Shown here: piece after piece, positions 10,920 to 20,373 of the stretch
How positions within the stretch are numbered: position 1 is the stretch's first letter
How the letters are laid out: each line of letters starts with the position of its first letter
Assembly: GCA_018343915.1 (NCBI GenBank)
Contig: JABRWF010000001.1
Span: 1,054,001 to 1,118,000 of the forward strand
Source: Agroathelia rolfsii
Taxonomy: Eukaryota > Basidiomycota > Agaricomycetes > Amylocorticiales > Amylocorticiaceae
DNA length: 64,000 bases
Direction of reading: 5' to 3'
Notes under the pieces: generated by a model
The model's input: the letters and a program-made list of their open reading frames with translations, nothing else
What the model was told of the DNA's origin: nothing
Databases searched by the model: none
Position numbers and translations under genes: made by a program

Positions 10920-12808
10920 ATGTCAGCTGAATCTTCAGCACAAGCTCTAGAAGCTGAGCTCATCTCACTCGGTGTAGCATATCGTATATCGCGGGCCTTT
11001 TGGAGTTCAGTATCCTAATTCAGTCGGATTATATAAATTCAGTAACATACTGACTTAGACTGGCTATTAACAAGTCATGCCACTTTGTCTCTTGACTTAT
11101 GACATAGGTAGATGGAGACTTTTCAGTTCTTTTTTATATTCTAACATTATTTCATTTACATCCAAAATGTGATATTTTTAGCCCTGACATTTCCATACGA
11201 AGTAAGTTGAATTTATATTTTCAAATATAAAGCAAAAGCTAAAGTGCTTATACTACGTGTTTTCGAAACCAAGATTAAATATTTCTGGAAGAAGAAATTC
11301 TCATGGATGACCAGCTTATTCTTACTTGTTCGTAATATCTTGCTGTTTATATGACCTCGGTGTCAACGCTAATGTTTCAATTTATTTTATTATTATTATT
11401 TTTCTTTCGTTCCTAGAATCGCTATTGGCCGTAAGTATGCATTAGTTGTATAATATGAGCATCATTTCAGTCCTCCCTGCATAACTCCATACTAACACAA
11501 TTATCGTTATACAGGCTAGCAAACTTAATGTAAGGTGCTGAGTTCTCAACATCGAAATATACTCATTTATACTTGGTAGATTTGATAATATCGGTGAATA
11601 TATCCTTTGGAATATGTAATATAGCATCAAGCTCTAATGTAGATCAAAGTATTGGCGTGGATCCATCCATCTACTTTTGTGAGTGTCCTATTACATTCCC
11701 TTCTCGAGTATTTTACAGATCGTTGATCACTGTGACCAATAATGCACAGCTGTATGCTATTAGTTTCTATTCTCTGACTATAAAGCCAACGGAGACAGAT
11801 ACTAAACTTAGTAATTATGTATAGATGTAACTTTTATTTCAAGTTTTTCGCATACTCCGCTCTCCCAACACATTTTTCAATTGGCAGTGAGTATCCTACC
11901 TACCCATTAATTTCAACATACTAATATATGCAAGCAGCCATCTTAATCATGCGCATGTATGCACTATACAACTGTAACAAAGTCCTTCGCATTGTCCTTT
12001 TCTCACTTCTTCTTGTTGAGTTGACGGCAGAAACAATAATCATTGGCATATCTGCCAATCACTTTACTCGTAAGAGCGTGATACTTATTCTATTAGGCAT
12101 TACTGACTATAAACACCAATCAGCTGTAAATTTACCACCTATTTTCTCAGGCTGCGCTCCCGGAGGTATCCCATCCTACATCTGGACATACTGGTTACCG
12201 TCCTTGACATTTGAATTCCTTCTTGTAACCCTGGCGATGTCAAAATTGTTTTTTATATGGAGTAAAAAAAATCTTGTTAATGCTCCACGCCTTAAGGTTT
12301 TGATTCTCCGCGATTCAATAATATATTTTGGTGGAACATTAACAATGATTCTGACCAATTTTTTGTCCTGGAAAGTCGGCCCAGTACGCTATTCGTTCTG
12401 CTCTCCTGTATTAATTATCATTTGCTGATTATTTATTTTACTTAAGGTTGATCGATTCTCGGCATTCCTTGGGCAAGTAACGGTTTTCAGTTTGACGGTC
12501 AAACTATGACAAATATTAAATAATTAAGCAGATGCGCGTTTTGCGTACACTCAATTCTAGGCTGCAGAATGCTAGTATGTATTATATAATAATCAATTAA
12601 GCATAAATAACTCACCATCCACATTTTGTTCTAGATGAATATTCGGGATGAGGCAGCTCGAAACAAGGGTGTCCATACCTTGTATGCCACTAGCACAACT
12701 AGGGTAGCCCAAGTCCAGAATGAAAGTGGATTTGAATTCAGCTCCCTGGAAATGATAGAAATACAGTGTAACGGCTTAGGTCGCTACACTTTCGATGACG
12801 GAATTTAG
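10920..12808 (+). CDS. DUF6533-like seven-helix membrane protein gene (model incomplete)
   Basis: Segments of a multi-exon gene typical of Agaricomycete DUF6533 proteins. An N-terminal exon from ATG 10920 contains LEAELISLGVAYRISRAF. A segment near 11260-11330 carries KIKYFWKKKFSWMTSLFLLV. 11928-12385 has the MRMYALYNCNK helix start, ELTAETIIIGISA, CAPGGIPSYIWTYW and DSIIYFGGTLTMILTNFL. The last exon starts near 12634 with MNIRDEAARNKG and stops at 12808. A likely intron at about 12070-12121 restores the usual spacing before CAPGG. Several exon joins, notably 10980-11200, 11450-11900 and 12380-12633, could not be resolved cleanly, and the gene may be damaged. The family function is unknown; the helices point to a membrane protein. 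Confidence 0.6.
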
Positions 12809-14492
12809 TTTGGGATTGGGCTCGATAGTTTTTTCCCGCAGGGTTTTTTGACGCACCCGAGCCTGGCTTGAGGGATTTCAGTTGTTACATTACATAATGT
12901 AGTTTTTGGCTGGTGGCTTCAGGCCCTTCCTTTGGTTTCTCTTTTCTTTGTCAAACCAACACCAGTATTAGGTACTCCTCTAACTCATGCTTATCCTACT
13001 GCCCTTACTATATGACTTGTCCCTCACTTATTCACACACTCTCTTCCAATTCATTACCTGTTTTCCATGCCCATTATATACAGGGTCTCTCTTTTCCTAG
13101 GTCTAAAGTTAGATCAAAGGTTTAGAACAAATGTTATAGTTGAAAATTGCACTATTCAAAGTTCAAACGAAATTTAGGTTGGAATCTAACCTTGAGTGAA
13201 CTTTCAATTTCTTTGTTTTAGTATTAAGAACTTCAAGTATAATATAACAACTATGCAAAATAAAAGCTTAATTTGGTTTAAGTTATTATGCAACTATATC
13301 TCCCCTATTAAATCCTCATATAAAATGAGATATATAATAGTACTAATAACAAAATGCAAGTGCAAGGTAGATATTATAAAATAAAGGAATAGCAATTAAT
13401 ACTAATAAAAGAGTGATAATAAAGTGTAATAAGTATATTGTATCTTATTGTCAAGTTTAGATGGACGGTGAAAAGAGGGAGCGGAAGGCAGAGCAGAGGG
13501 TAATAGAGGGCGGAGGATGGGGGGAGGGGGAGAGGTGTTCTAAAAACGCAATAGTGGTCGTTAGACAGTTGTGGACAATAAGCTATAAGGTTATAACTTA
13601 CGATAATTCAATGTTTCGTAGGGTGCAAGTATGTGACCCGACATATTAGAACATAGAGAAAAAACATAATATAAGCAAGAACTTACATAGCCTTAAAGCA
13701 CAGGTAGCGGATGATCTTATCCAAGATTACATCTCAAGAGCGTAGAGTGCAATGTTCTCGGTATTTCCTGGATATATACGTGTGGATCAGAAGTTAAGCC
13801 TTTTAAGAAGCCTTAGAAGAAATGATAAAATACCTTTAAGTACCACTCAGCAACTTTTTAATGGAGAATTGTTGCCGAAGACAAGAGATATAGTCACAAT
13901 TAGTATGAGTGTGCTGGCCACCAGCGGGGAGAAAATGAAAATGCGAGCCCTACTATCTTATCATTGTTAAGCTTGGTAAATCCAATAGCAAGCTCTCTAA
14001 TACTTTGTATGAATATAATTGGCTTGATCCAGAAGGGGTGACAGCCATGGTGGTTGCTCGAGAAGATGTGAAAGTTTATGCACGAAGCAAAGTGTGGAAC
14101 CCCCAATTCAGACGGAGTTTTAATTTACTTTGAGGATTGGAGCCGCTATTTTGCGATTGTTATAACCCGACACCCCAGATACATGCCCAGGTATTCTATC
14201 AACTTACTTGGTCTTGTTTGTGACCCAGTAACCGGGGATCACCTGGTTTTTGAAACTTTGGCGATGTATAGCGTGGTCGCAGAACCTTATCAGTTTCAAG
14301 TTTCTGATGCTGATGTGCATCGTGATTCAAAGTGTTAAATATATTTGCGTTGTGCGCCGGAGCCAACGCATTGAAATGTCGTGTTGACATACAACCACAG
14401 CAGGAGCAGCAGCTGGCTTCCCAAACCGCTCCTACCTTCGTCTCCCACTCTTTCTCAATTCCGGCCTTCATCGAAATCACTATAATCACTGT
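12809..14492. other. Intergenic region between DUF6533 gene and MFS gene
   Basis: Nothing recognisable as a known gene. 13130-13450 is AT-rich and non-coding in appearance. Open frames at 13752-13970 and 14078-14338 (86 codons) show no motif that could be assigned; the latter could be an undetected small gene or 5' region of the transporter transcript. No repeat shared with the rest of the window was noticed, which sets this stretch apart from the flanking transposon DNA. Confidence 0.35.
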
Positions 14493-16432
14493 ATGCAAGC
14501 TAGGTCTGACTCGGATATCGCCTTGAGGGACGCAAGCAACGTCCAAAATCTAGGCAAAGGCAATAACAATGCCGGGACTGTAGAAGCACAGGAGCTTGAC
14601 TCTCCAAGTTCTCAACTACAAGTTCCCGATGGAGGTACAAAAGCATATATGACTATCTTGGGAGGGTGTGACCCTTTTTCTACCCTTTTTTCTCGCATTT
14701 TGATGCTCAATCTGCTCTGTCTGTTCCTTAGGTGGATTGTCATGTTTTGCACGTTTGGTTATGCCAGTAGCTTTGGTGTCTATCAAGACTACTTCACGCT
14801 ACAAGGGGCTTATAACCCTTCCAGTATAAGTTGGATCGGATCATTCCAGCTTTTCCTGATGTTTGCTATGGGCTTACCTTCTGGAAAGCTTTTTGACTTG
14901 GGATATTTCCATCATATTCAAATGGGAGGAATGGTGATATATGCCTTCTGGTCTGTTAAAGTCATTGAAAGCCTTTTACCCGGATTATAACTAATTAGTT
15001 CGCCTTCACCTCTAAATTTTAGTTTCTTCATGCTGTCTTTGACAGACGTAAAAAGCTACTATCAAATATTTCTTTCTCAAGGTGTTGGGGTTGGGATAGG
15101 CTCTGGACTGATATTTGTTCCAGCCATGTCGGTGCAGGCTCATCACTGGAGGAAACACCGTGCTTTTGCAATGGGGATAGTTTTAACTGGTGAGCTATCA
15201 AACTCTTGTCCATTCTTGTTTATGTTGTGATTATCACCTGCCGATGCAGTTTATACAATTTAACATGAAAAACTTCTCAGGATCTTCTGTAGGGGGCATT
15301 ATCTACCCCATCCTCCTGAACCGTTTAATCAACGGAAAAGTGGGATTCTCTTGGGGAGTCAGAGCATCCGCGTTTCTCACACTCGGACTTTTGATTATCG
15401 CCAACATCAGCATGACAACACGCTTGCCGCCTTCGAAGGCGCTTGAAGGAGCGGAGAGACCGTCTCTGAGGAATATCCTGACCGATGTCCCTTATATGAT
15501 TGCGTGCTTTGGGTATGCAGCCTTACTATCGTCTTACTGCCATTATTCTAATTGACTCTATAGAACATTCTTGATACTTTGGGGTCTTTTTTTCCCATGT
15601 AGGCCAAAGCTGAGCCTTATCTAAGTATTTATCTGCTTCTCATGCCAAATCAGACTTTTATCTGCAGCTTTATGCCACTATGCACCATATATCCAGTACA
15701 TTAGCGTTCTATATGGTGAGAAAGTAATAGAAGAATCTAGCTCTAAAGTACTGAACTTCCTATAGTTATCTATCATGAACGCGGCCTCAGTTGTTGGTCG
15801 TATACTTCCTAACATGATTTCGGATCGCATTGGCCAATTTAATGTTCTAATTCCCATCACATTTTGTGCAAGCATTCTAGTTTTTATAATGCTTGTTTCT
15901 GTGAGCGCACCTGGGCTCATTGTATTCTCAATACTTTATGGATTCTTCTCTGGCGCTTGTAACTATGCCACTTTATCCGTATTATATCATTTTTACACTA
16001 ATATCTCCCTGTAGTTATATCATTGGTTCCGCCAACAATCGCTATCTTATCAAAAAATGTCACAGAAATAGGGTAAGAACTCCAGTATTCCTGCATTAAG
16101 CAAATATTTATGCAAGCCGGACAAATGCAGGATTAGGATGGGCTTATCATTTTTCTTGGTATCATTTGCGAATCTTACGGGTAATCGTTTCAATTTTTAG
16201 CTCTGCACATAAGTTAATCTTAAGTACTTAGGAACACCTGTATCAGGGGCTCTCCTTTCATCCAATTTTCTATGGTATAAGCCTGTTGTCTTTGCTGGAG
16301 TAAGACATCCTTTAGACTATTCTACTGTTAGCTAACAGCTCTATAATTAAGGTCTGTATATTTTTAGGAGGATGCTTTATTTGTATCTCTAGGTATTTTG
16401 TAGCTCAGAGATTGCAATCCTCACGAGTATAA
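14493..16432 (+). CDS. MFS monocarboxylate transporter-like permease
   Basis: Eleven exons join in frame to 445 aa: 14493-14665, 14732-14950, 15023-15189, 15281-15512, 15564-15598, 15654-15715, 15766-15958, 16015-16072, 16131-16180, 16232-16299, 16352-16432. All introns read GT-AG and exon phases agree throughout. The protein begins with a hydrophilic tail of about 45 residues, then PDGGTKAYMTILGGW, the family's usual entry to helix 1. It continues with FGVYQDYFTLQG, PAMSVQAHHWRKHRAFAMGI, GSSVGGIIYPILLNRLI, NAASVVGRILPNMISDRIG and NVTEIG, all typical of the fungal monocarboxylate porter (MCT) group of the major facilitator superfamily. Length fits the family. It should sit in a membrane and carry a small organic acid or similar solute; the substrate is unknown. 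No disruption seen. Confidence 0.92.
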
Positions 16433-16567
16433 TAAGGCAAGTAGTTAATGCCAGTATAAAGTATTGAGTTATTGCATAGCACTTAAATTAGTCATCTTGT
16501 TATTTTTTCTCTTTGTTTAGATATATTAAGGGTCTATTCCTTGACTATAAAATATTGGGCATTGTTA

Positions 16568-16745
16568 CGTGTTAAAATACGATGAGTGACAACAATGAGC
16601 AGTGGTCAATACAAAGAATTGTATTCCGCTTGTCTACTTGTACATTGTTGTACATAGTCAAATGGATAGTAAACAAAAATATAAACTACCATAAATATAA
16701 AGGCAGAATTATGTAACCTAGTACATGGATCACATATTCTAACAC
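16568..16745 (-). repeat. Family J LTR, complete
   Basis: 178-bp LTR; on the minus strand it starts TGTTAGAATATG and ends ATTTTAACA. Just outside the U3 end (16746-16760) is the complement of a purine tract AAGGGGGTG, so this is a 3' LTR with a scrap of internal DNA. Fragments of J also lie at 1309-1355 and 2608-2722. Confidence 0.7.
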
Positions 16746-16810
16746 ACCCCCTTGATCTATATGTATCAACAGTAGTGCGTTGTAATCAGAAGAATTCACA
16801 CTCTAGTAAT

Positions 16811-16883
16811 GGCAAGATAGCTTAGTTGGTAGAGCACCTGTATATATAACAGGAGGCCCTAGGTTCAATTCCTAGTCTAGCCA
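16811..16883 (+). tRNA. tRNA-like gene in left F LTR
   Basis: A 73-nt cloverleaf: acceptor GGCAAGA/TCTAGCC (one A-A mismatch), D arm GCTT/GAGC around AGTTGGTA, anticodon stem CCTGT/ACAGG (perfect) with loop ATATATA, variable region AGGCC, and T arm CTAGG/CCTAG around TTCAATT. The A-box (TAGCTTAGTTGG) and B-box (GGTTCAATTCC) fit Pol III promoters, and a TTTT terminator follows four bases or fewer downstream. Read strictly, the anticodon would be AUA, which is not normal for nuclear Tyr, so a role in decoding is doubtful. Confidence 0.7.
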
Positions 16884-17072
16884 ATTTTCTAGTTTTATCA
16901 GGTTATGAGCCCTGAACATGCTAGCCCAATGAGAACAATACTTATGTAAGCAGGCACCTATAAGGAGCATCTATTTAGAGCAGAAATACTAAGAAAATTG
17001 GTTCCTAAGTGAAGACACAGAGTATGACTTCAGGGGGAGTGTTGTAATTAGAAGAATTCACACTCTAGTAAT

Positions 17073-17145
17073 GGCAAGATAGCTCAGTTGGTAGAGCACC
17101 TGTATATATAATGGGAGGCCCTAGGTTCAATTCCTAGTCTAGCTA
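17073..17145 (+). tRNA. tRNA-like gene in right F LTR
   Basis: Second copy, same cloverleaf. It has the canonical A-box TAGCTCAGTTGG and a perfect D stem GCTC/GAGC. The anticodon stem CCTGT/ATGGG uses two G-T pairs, and the acceptor has one further C-to-T change. A TTTT run follows directly. Loop ATATATA is unchanged. Confidence 0.7.
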
Positions 17146-17162
17146 ATTTTCTAGTTTTATCA

Positions 17163-17475
17163 GTCCCTATATTAGCTATCAAGCTAACTAATCAACTCAT
17201 TAGGACTTACTAAAGTCTTTGCAAGACAAATCAAGCCTAGTAGTCAAGAAACTACATCAAGTAAGTAACCAGAAGTAGTACTAGCTAATATTTGATTGCA
17301 TTACAAGGTAGACTAATCACTTCCACTCTTTATAGTTATTTGCCTTAAATCTATAAAGAAATCTCAAGCCTTTACTTTTCTACACAAGTAAGTAATTGCT
17401 TAAACAAGGTCTATAGTAGTGTACATAAAGATATACTACACTTGTCAATATATATATATAACCTTTTATTAGGAA
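17163..17475 (+). repeat. Family E fragment
   Basis: Reverse complement of 49456-49765, the outer part of the E element, ending TAACCTTTTATTA. It lies between element F and the A1 element and is truncated at its F-side border. Confidence 0.7.
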
Positions 17476-17501
17476 ATTGCTGGCATATGCTGGCAACTAG
17501 T

Positions 17502-17624
17502 TGATAAAACTAGAAAATTGGCTAGACTAGGAATTGAACCCAGGGCCTCCCATTATATATACAGGTGCTCTACCAACTGAGCTATCTTGCTATTACTAGA
17601 GTGTGAATTCTTCTGATTACAACA
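17502..17624 (-). repeat. Solo F LTR with target duplication
   Basis: 123 bp, starting TGATAAAACTAG and ending GATTACAACA on the plus strand, flanked by the perfect 5-bp duplication CTAGT (17497-17501 and 17625-17629). The duplication shows that F integrates like an LTR retrotransposon rather than as a SINE. The uninterrupted host sequence can be read in A2 near 53840-53850. Confidence 0.85.
17519..17591 (-). tRNA. tRNA-like gene in solo F LTR
   Basis: Same 73-nt fold as the other F copies with loop ATATATA. The first acceptor base has changed G to A. The A-box is canonical (TAGCTCAGTTGG) and the B-box intact. Confidence 0.6.
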
Positions 17625-18600
17625 CTAGTTTTACATACCATTTGGGCAGAAGCATAGGCAACAGAGAATTCACTGGAGGATGTCAACTACATACCAAGTA
17701 TGCACACAGCTATATATAAGCTAGTGCAGCATACCAAGAGCACACAGGATGAGCCTGGCTAGCTCATCAGCTCATTGACTGCACAAAAACATGGACGCAC
17801 AATCATCTGCATCCATGACACTCACATGCCAGCCATTATGCCAAAGGGAGGCCTAATAGCTCCCAAATTTACTTAAGGGCTCTGCACAAGCATCAACATT
17901 ATACCATCCACTAAATATGCACACCCAATAGTAGCAAACACATCTACTGCTATCACCCAAGTCAAAAGCCAGCTTACTGCACAAGCGCAAACTAGCATAC
18001 AAATCCACCGTCAAGTGGTATGAATGCCTAGAATAAGCAAGGTCAAACCAGGGAGGTGTACATAAACATAACAATAATGGCTATTCCGTTGTTATGTTCC
18101 CTTTGCTCATCATCACAAAGCCCTGGACTTGCTATATACAGTACTTGTCTACCTTATCCATAACACCCTAGACAACCAGAGAGTGTTACCTGGCCTAGAC
18201 CATTAATTGAAAGGACTAGGATATGCATGCAACTGCCACTGCACAATTTTCACTTTCATTCTCAATACATATTTTTTTACTCTTTTTATCTCTATCTTTA
18301 TTCACTACCTATACCTCTATCTATACCACTACCTACATAGTCTCTTTCTTATTTAGGGGATTTTATTTGGGTTGAAGGCAAGGATTGAGGAGGTGTATTA
18401 GAATAGCAATCTGTAGCTATGGAGTATGTGTGACATAGTCACAGTCACACATAGTGTGACATAGTATTTAGAGTAGCTATACATTATAGTTTGTACTGCA
18501 TCTGTTTATTGGCATACTGTGACCAAGTACAATGATAAGCAGAATAATATCTTGCTTTTTATATTAATTTTGGCTGGCTAGCTCACTCAACAAAATAACA

Positions 18601-18722
18601 TATAGTATGTAGACAAACAAATGAGTTACATACTATAATGCGCAGTTACTCTAAAGGCCTTGTCATGCTGTATGTGACTATAACTCTGTCACTCCTATCT
18701 ACTATAGCAATAGATTGCTATT
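18601..18722 (-). repeat. A'-type LTR fragment, inverted
   Basis: Matches the inverted A' LTR seen at about 870-945 and 6233-6400 (shared phrases TAGACAAACAAATGA and CTCTAAAGGCCTTGT). No coding. Confidence 0.45.
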
Positions 18723-19560
18723 TTAATACTTCCTACTACTACCTTACCTTACATACATAGGTTATATATTTGTTTTGTTTTGTGAGGGCTTTTCTATTCT
18801 GCACAGATTGAGGGGGTGTATTGCAGTACAATCCATAACATTGTGACGTGTAACTACAGACTAGAGTAGCATTGCAATTTTGTAGTAGCTATTCATCCAT
18901 TTGACTTTATACAATGACACTATATAAGACAAGCGGAATTTTATTCTCTACTAAGTCTATGTCTGAACTGGTCTGAGGCTTGCATTTCATCACAGAATGT
19001 CCCAATTGCACATATTGATATATGTAAACACTTACAATGGAATTACTAGTGATGCCCTTCCTTCTGAGTCACTGCATACTCTGTATATTAGAAGCATTTC
19101 CAATGTATCCACCAATATTTCCCTGGAGCTATATGTATAGCTGCCCTTCATGCTTCTTCTCCATCATCAATGCACTTCTGTCCATCAGAGTATTCTATAT
19201 GCTGACTGGACTTCTTGAAGGCATTCCCCAAGTTGCCATGTACCCATACTAGCAGATCCTTCCTATCTTGGAAGATTGCACTTAGACTTTCTGTGATGAA
19301 ATGTGAGCCTCAGACTAGTTCAAACACAGACTCAGTGGAGAATAAAATTCTGCTTGTCTCATACAGTATCATCATATAGAGTCAAATGGATGAGTAGCTA
19401 CTACAAAATTATGACACTACTCTAGTCTGTAGTTACACATTACAATGTCATGGATTGTACCACAATACACCCCCTCAATTCATGCAGAATAGAAAAGCCC
19501 TCACAAAACAAAACAAATATGTAACCTATGTATGTAAGGTGAGGTAGTGATAGGAAGATG
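18723..19560. repeat. Large inverted repeat: two L-family LTRs facing each other around a B fragment
   Basis: A 178-bp LTR (18817-18994, TGTATTGCAG...TTTCATCACA) with its purine tract and about 90 bp of internal DNA on the left is mirrored by 19292-19469, also 178 bp, with matching internal DNA to about 19558. Each arm is about 270 bp. The 297-bp spacer (18995-19291) is an internal piece of LTR family B. Arms differ by scattered transitions. It may be two opposite insertions into one B LTR, both reduced to their 3' ends. Confidence 0.75.
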
Positions 19561-20231
19561 TAGTATGAAGAGAACAGAGCATAATGAAAATAAAATGAAT
19601 ATATGCTGCACACCAAATAAAAATGAAAATGCACAAAAGTGTGTGTGTGTGAAAAGTCCGGGTCCTTAATGGGCTACAGTGGTAGAAAGCCCAGCGCCGT
19701 TGCTTGTATAACACCCCCTGCTTATATATGCCAGTGCTTTCATACTATAGGCTTGACTTGTCAATCCCCCTTATTGCTTGTTTAGCAGTCAGCCATGCCT
19801 GACTTAATAGCTATGAGGTTGCTCAGTGGTCCCTTTTACCCTCTATAGTTGCATCTAATGGCTGCAGTGTATATGCCAGTGCACTTGTATAGTGGGCTTG
19901 ACTTGTCAACCCTCTTACTTGTTTAGTGGTTGGCCATGCCTGACTTAATGGCTTGGGTCACTCAGCAGTTATTTACTCTGCATAATGGTGCTCTGTGATA
20001 GTGCAGATGTGGTGGTGTTTAGTGTATTTAATGCTTCTATTAGGTCCCGAATAAGCAAAAGAAAATAGGGGCATATAGCTCCCTAGTAGCAATAGTGTTT
20101 GAGCAAAAGAAAAAGCACACATGCAAGAGTGCATCATACATATATGTGTGTATGCATATGATTTTCCACCCTCTAGCAAATCCCCTCTCCCTGCTCCCTA
20201 CTCTAATGCTCCTCAAATAGGCATGTAGGAC
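19561..20231. other. Host or old-element DNA with an imperfect direct repeat
   Basis: No gene recognised. Two similar units of about 110 bp, near 19720-19835 and 19868-19975, share GGCTTGACTTGTCAA and GCCATGCCTGACTTAATGGC (one base varies). A GTGTGTGTGTG run lies near 19641. The sequence resumes at 43015 on the far side of retrotransposon I. Confidence 0.4.
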
Positions 20232-20373
20232 CCCAGTGTCAAGGGTCTACTCCTTGACTATGTTACGTTGGGCATAGAAGGCCTACTTGTGACACAGGAA
20301 GAAATAAACTTTCTTAACACTAAATCTAAGTACCTAAGAGAACAGGTTTTCCCACAGATACGCAATTCCTTAT

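Larger units (their letters stand above)
16778..17162 (+). mobile_element. Element F: 385-bp copia-like miniature LTR element carrying tRNA genes
   Basis: Two direct 123-bp LTRs (16778-16900 and 17040-17162) flank a 139-bp internal region with no coding capacity. The LTR reads TGTTGTAAT...TTTTATCA in the right copy; the left copy has C for the first T. The internal region begins at its first base with GGTTATGAGCCCTG, which from general knowledge is complementary to the anticodon arm of yeast-type initiator tRNA-Met, the half-tRNA primer of copia-like elements. It ends in the purine tract CAGGGGGAG. Each LTR contains a complete tRNA-like gene. This copy has no matching target duplication (TAGTG left, GTCCC right), but a solo F LTR at 17502-17624 has a perfect one. 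Size and structure put it among TRIMs, non-autonomous elements moved by another element's proteins. Confidence 0.85.
17476..18600 (+). repeat. Family A element, 5'-truncated copy A1
   Basis: Internal region homologous to TRIM A2 (53820-54620) followed by a purine tract (GGATTGAGGAGG) and a 207-bp LTR at 18394-18600 ending AAAATAACA. The short conserved frame of A2 is broken here. A solo F LTR is inserted at 17502-17624. The 5' LTR is missing; the left border touches the E fragment. Confidence 0.7.

Noticed and set aside
14078..14338. Separate 86-codon gene upstream of the transporter
   Set aside because: No motif, no intron signals that extend it and no family resemblance; left in the intergenic note.
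7213..16432. Secondary-metabolite gene cluster
   Set aside because: Only a ligase and a transporter are recognisable; no synthase, cytochrome P450 or regulator was seen.
16811..16883. A normal nuclear tRNA gene
   Set aside because: All four copies lie in a repeat, the acceptor has a fixed mismatch and the strict anticodon AUA is not a usual nuclear one. Annotated as tRNA-like instead.
16778..17162. tRNA-derived SINE
   Set aside because: Two direct repeats of identical length, a primer site and purine tract in between, a 5-bp duplication on the solo copy and no poly-A or simple tail favour an LTR element.
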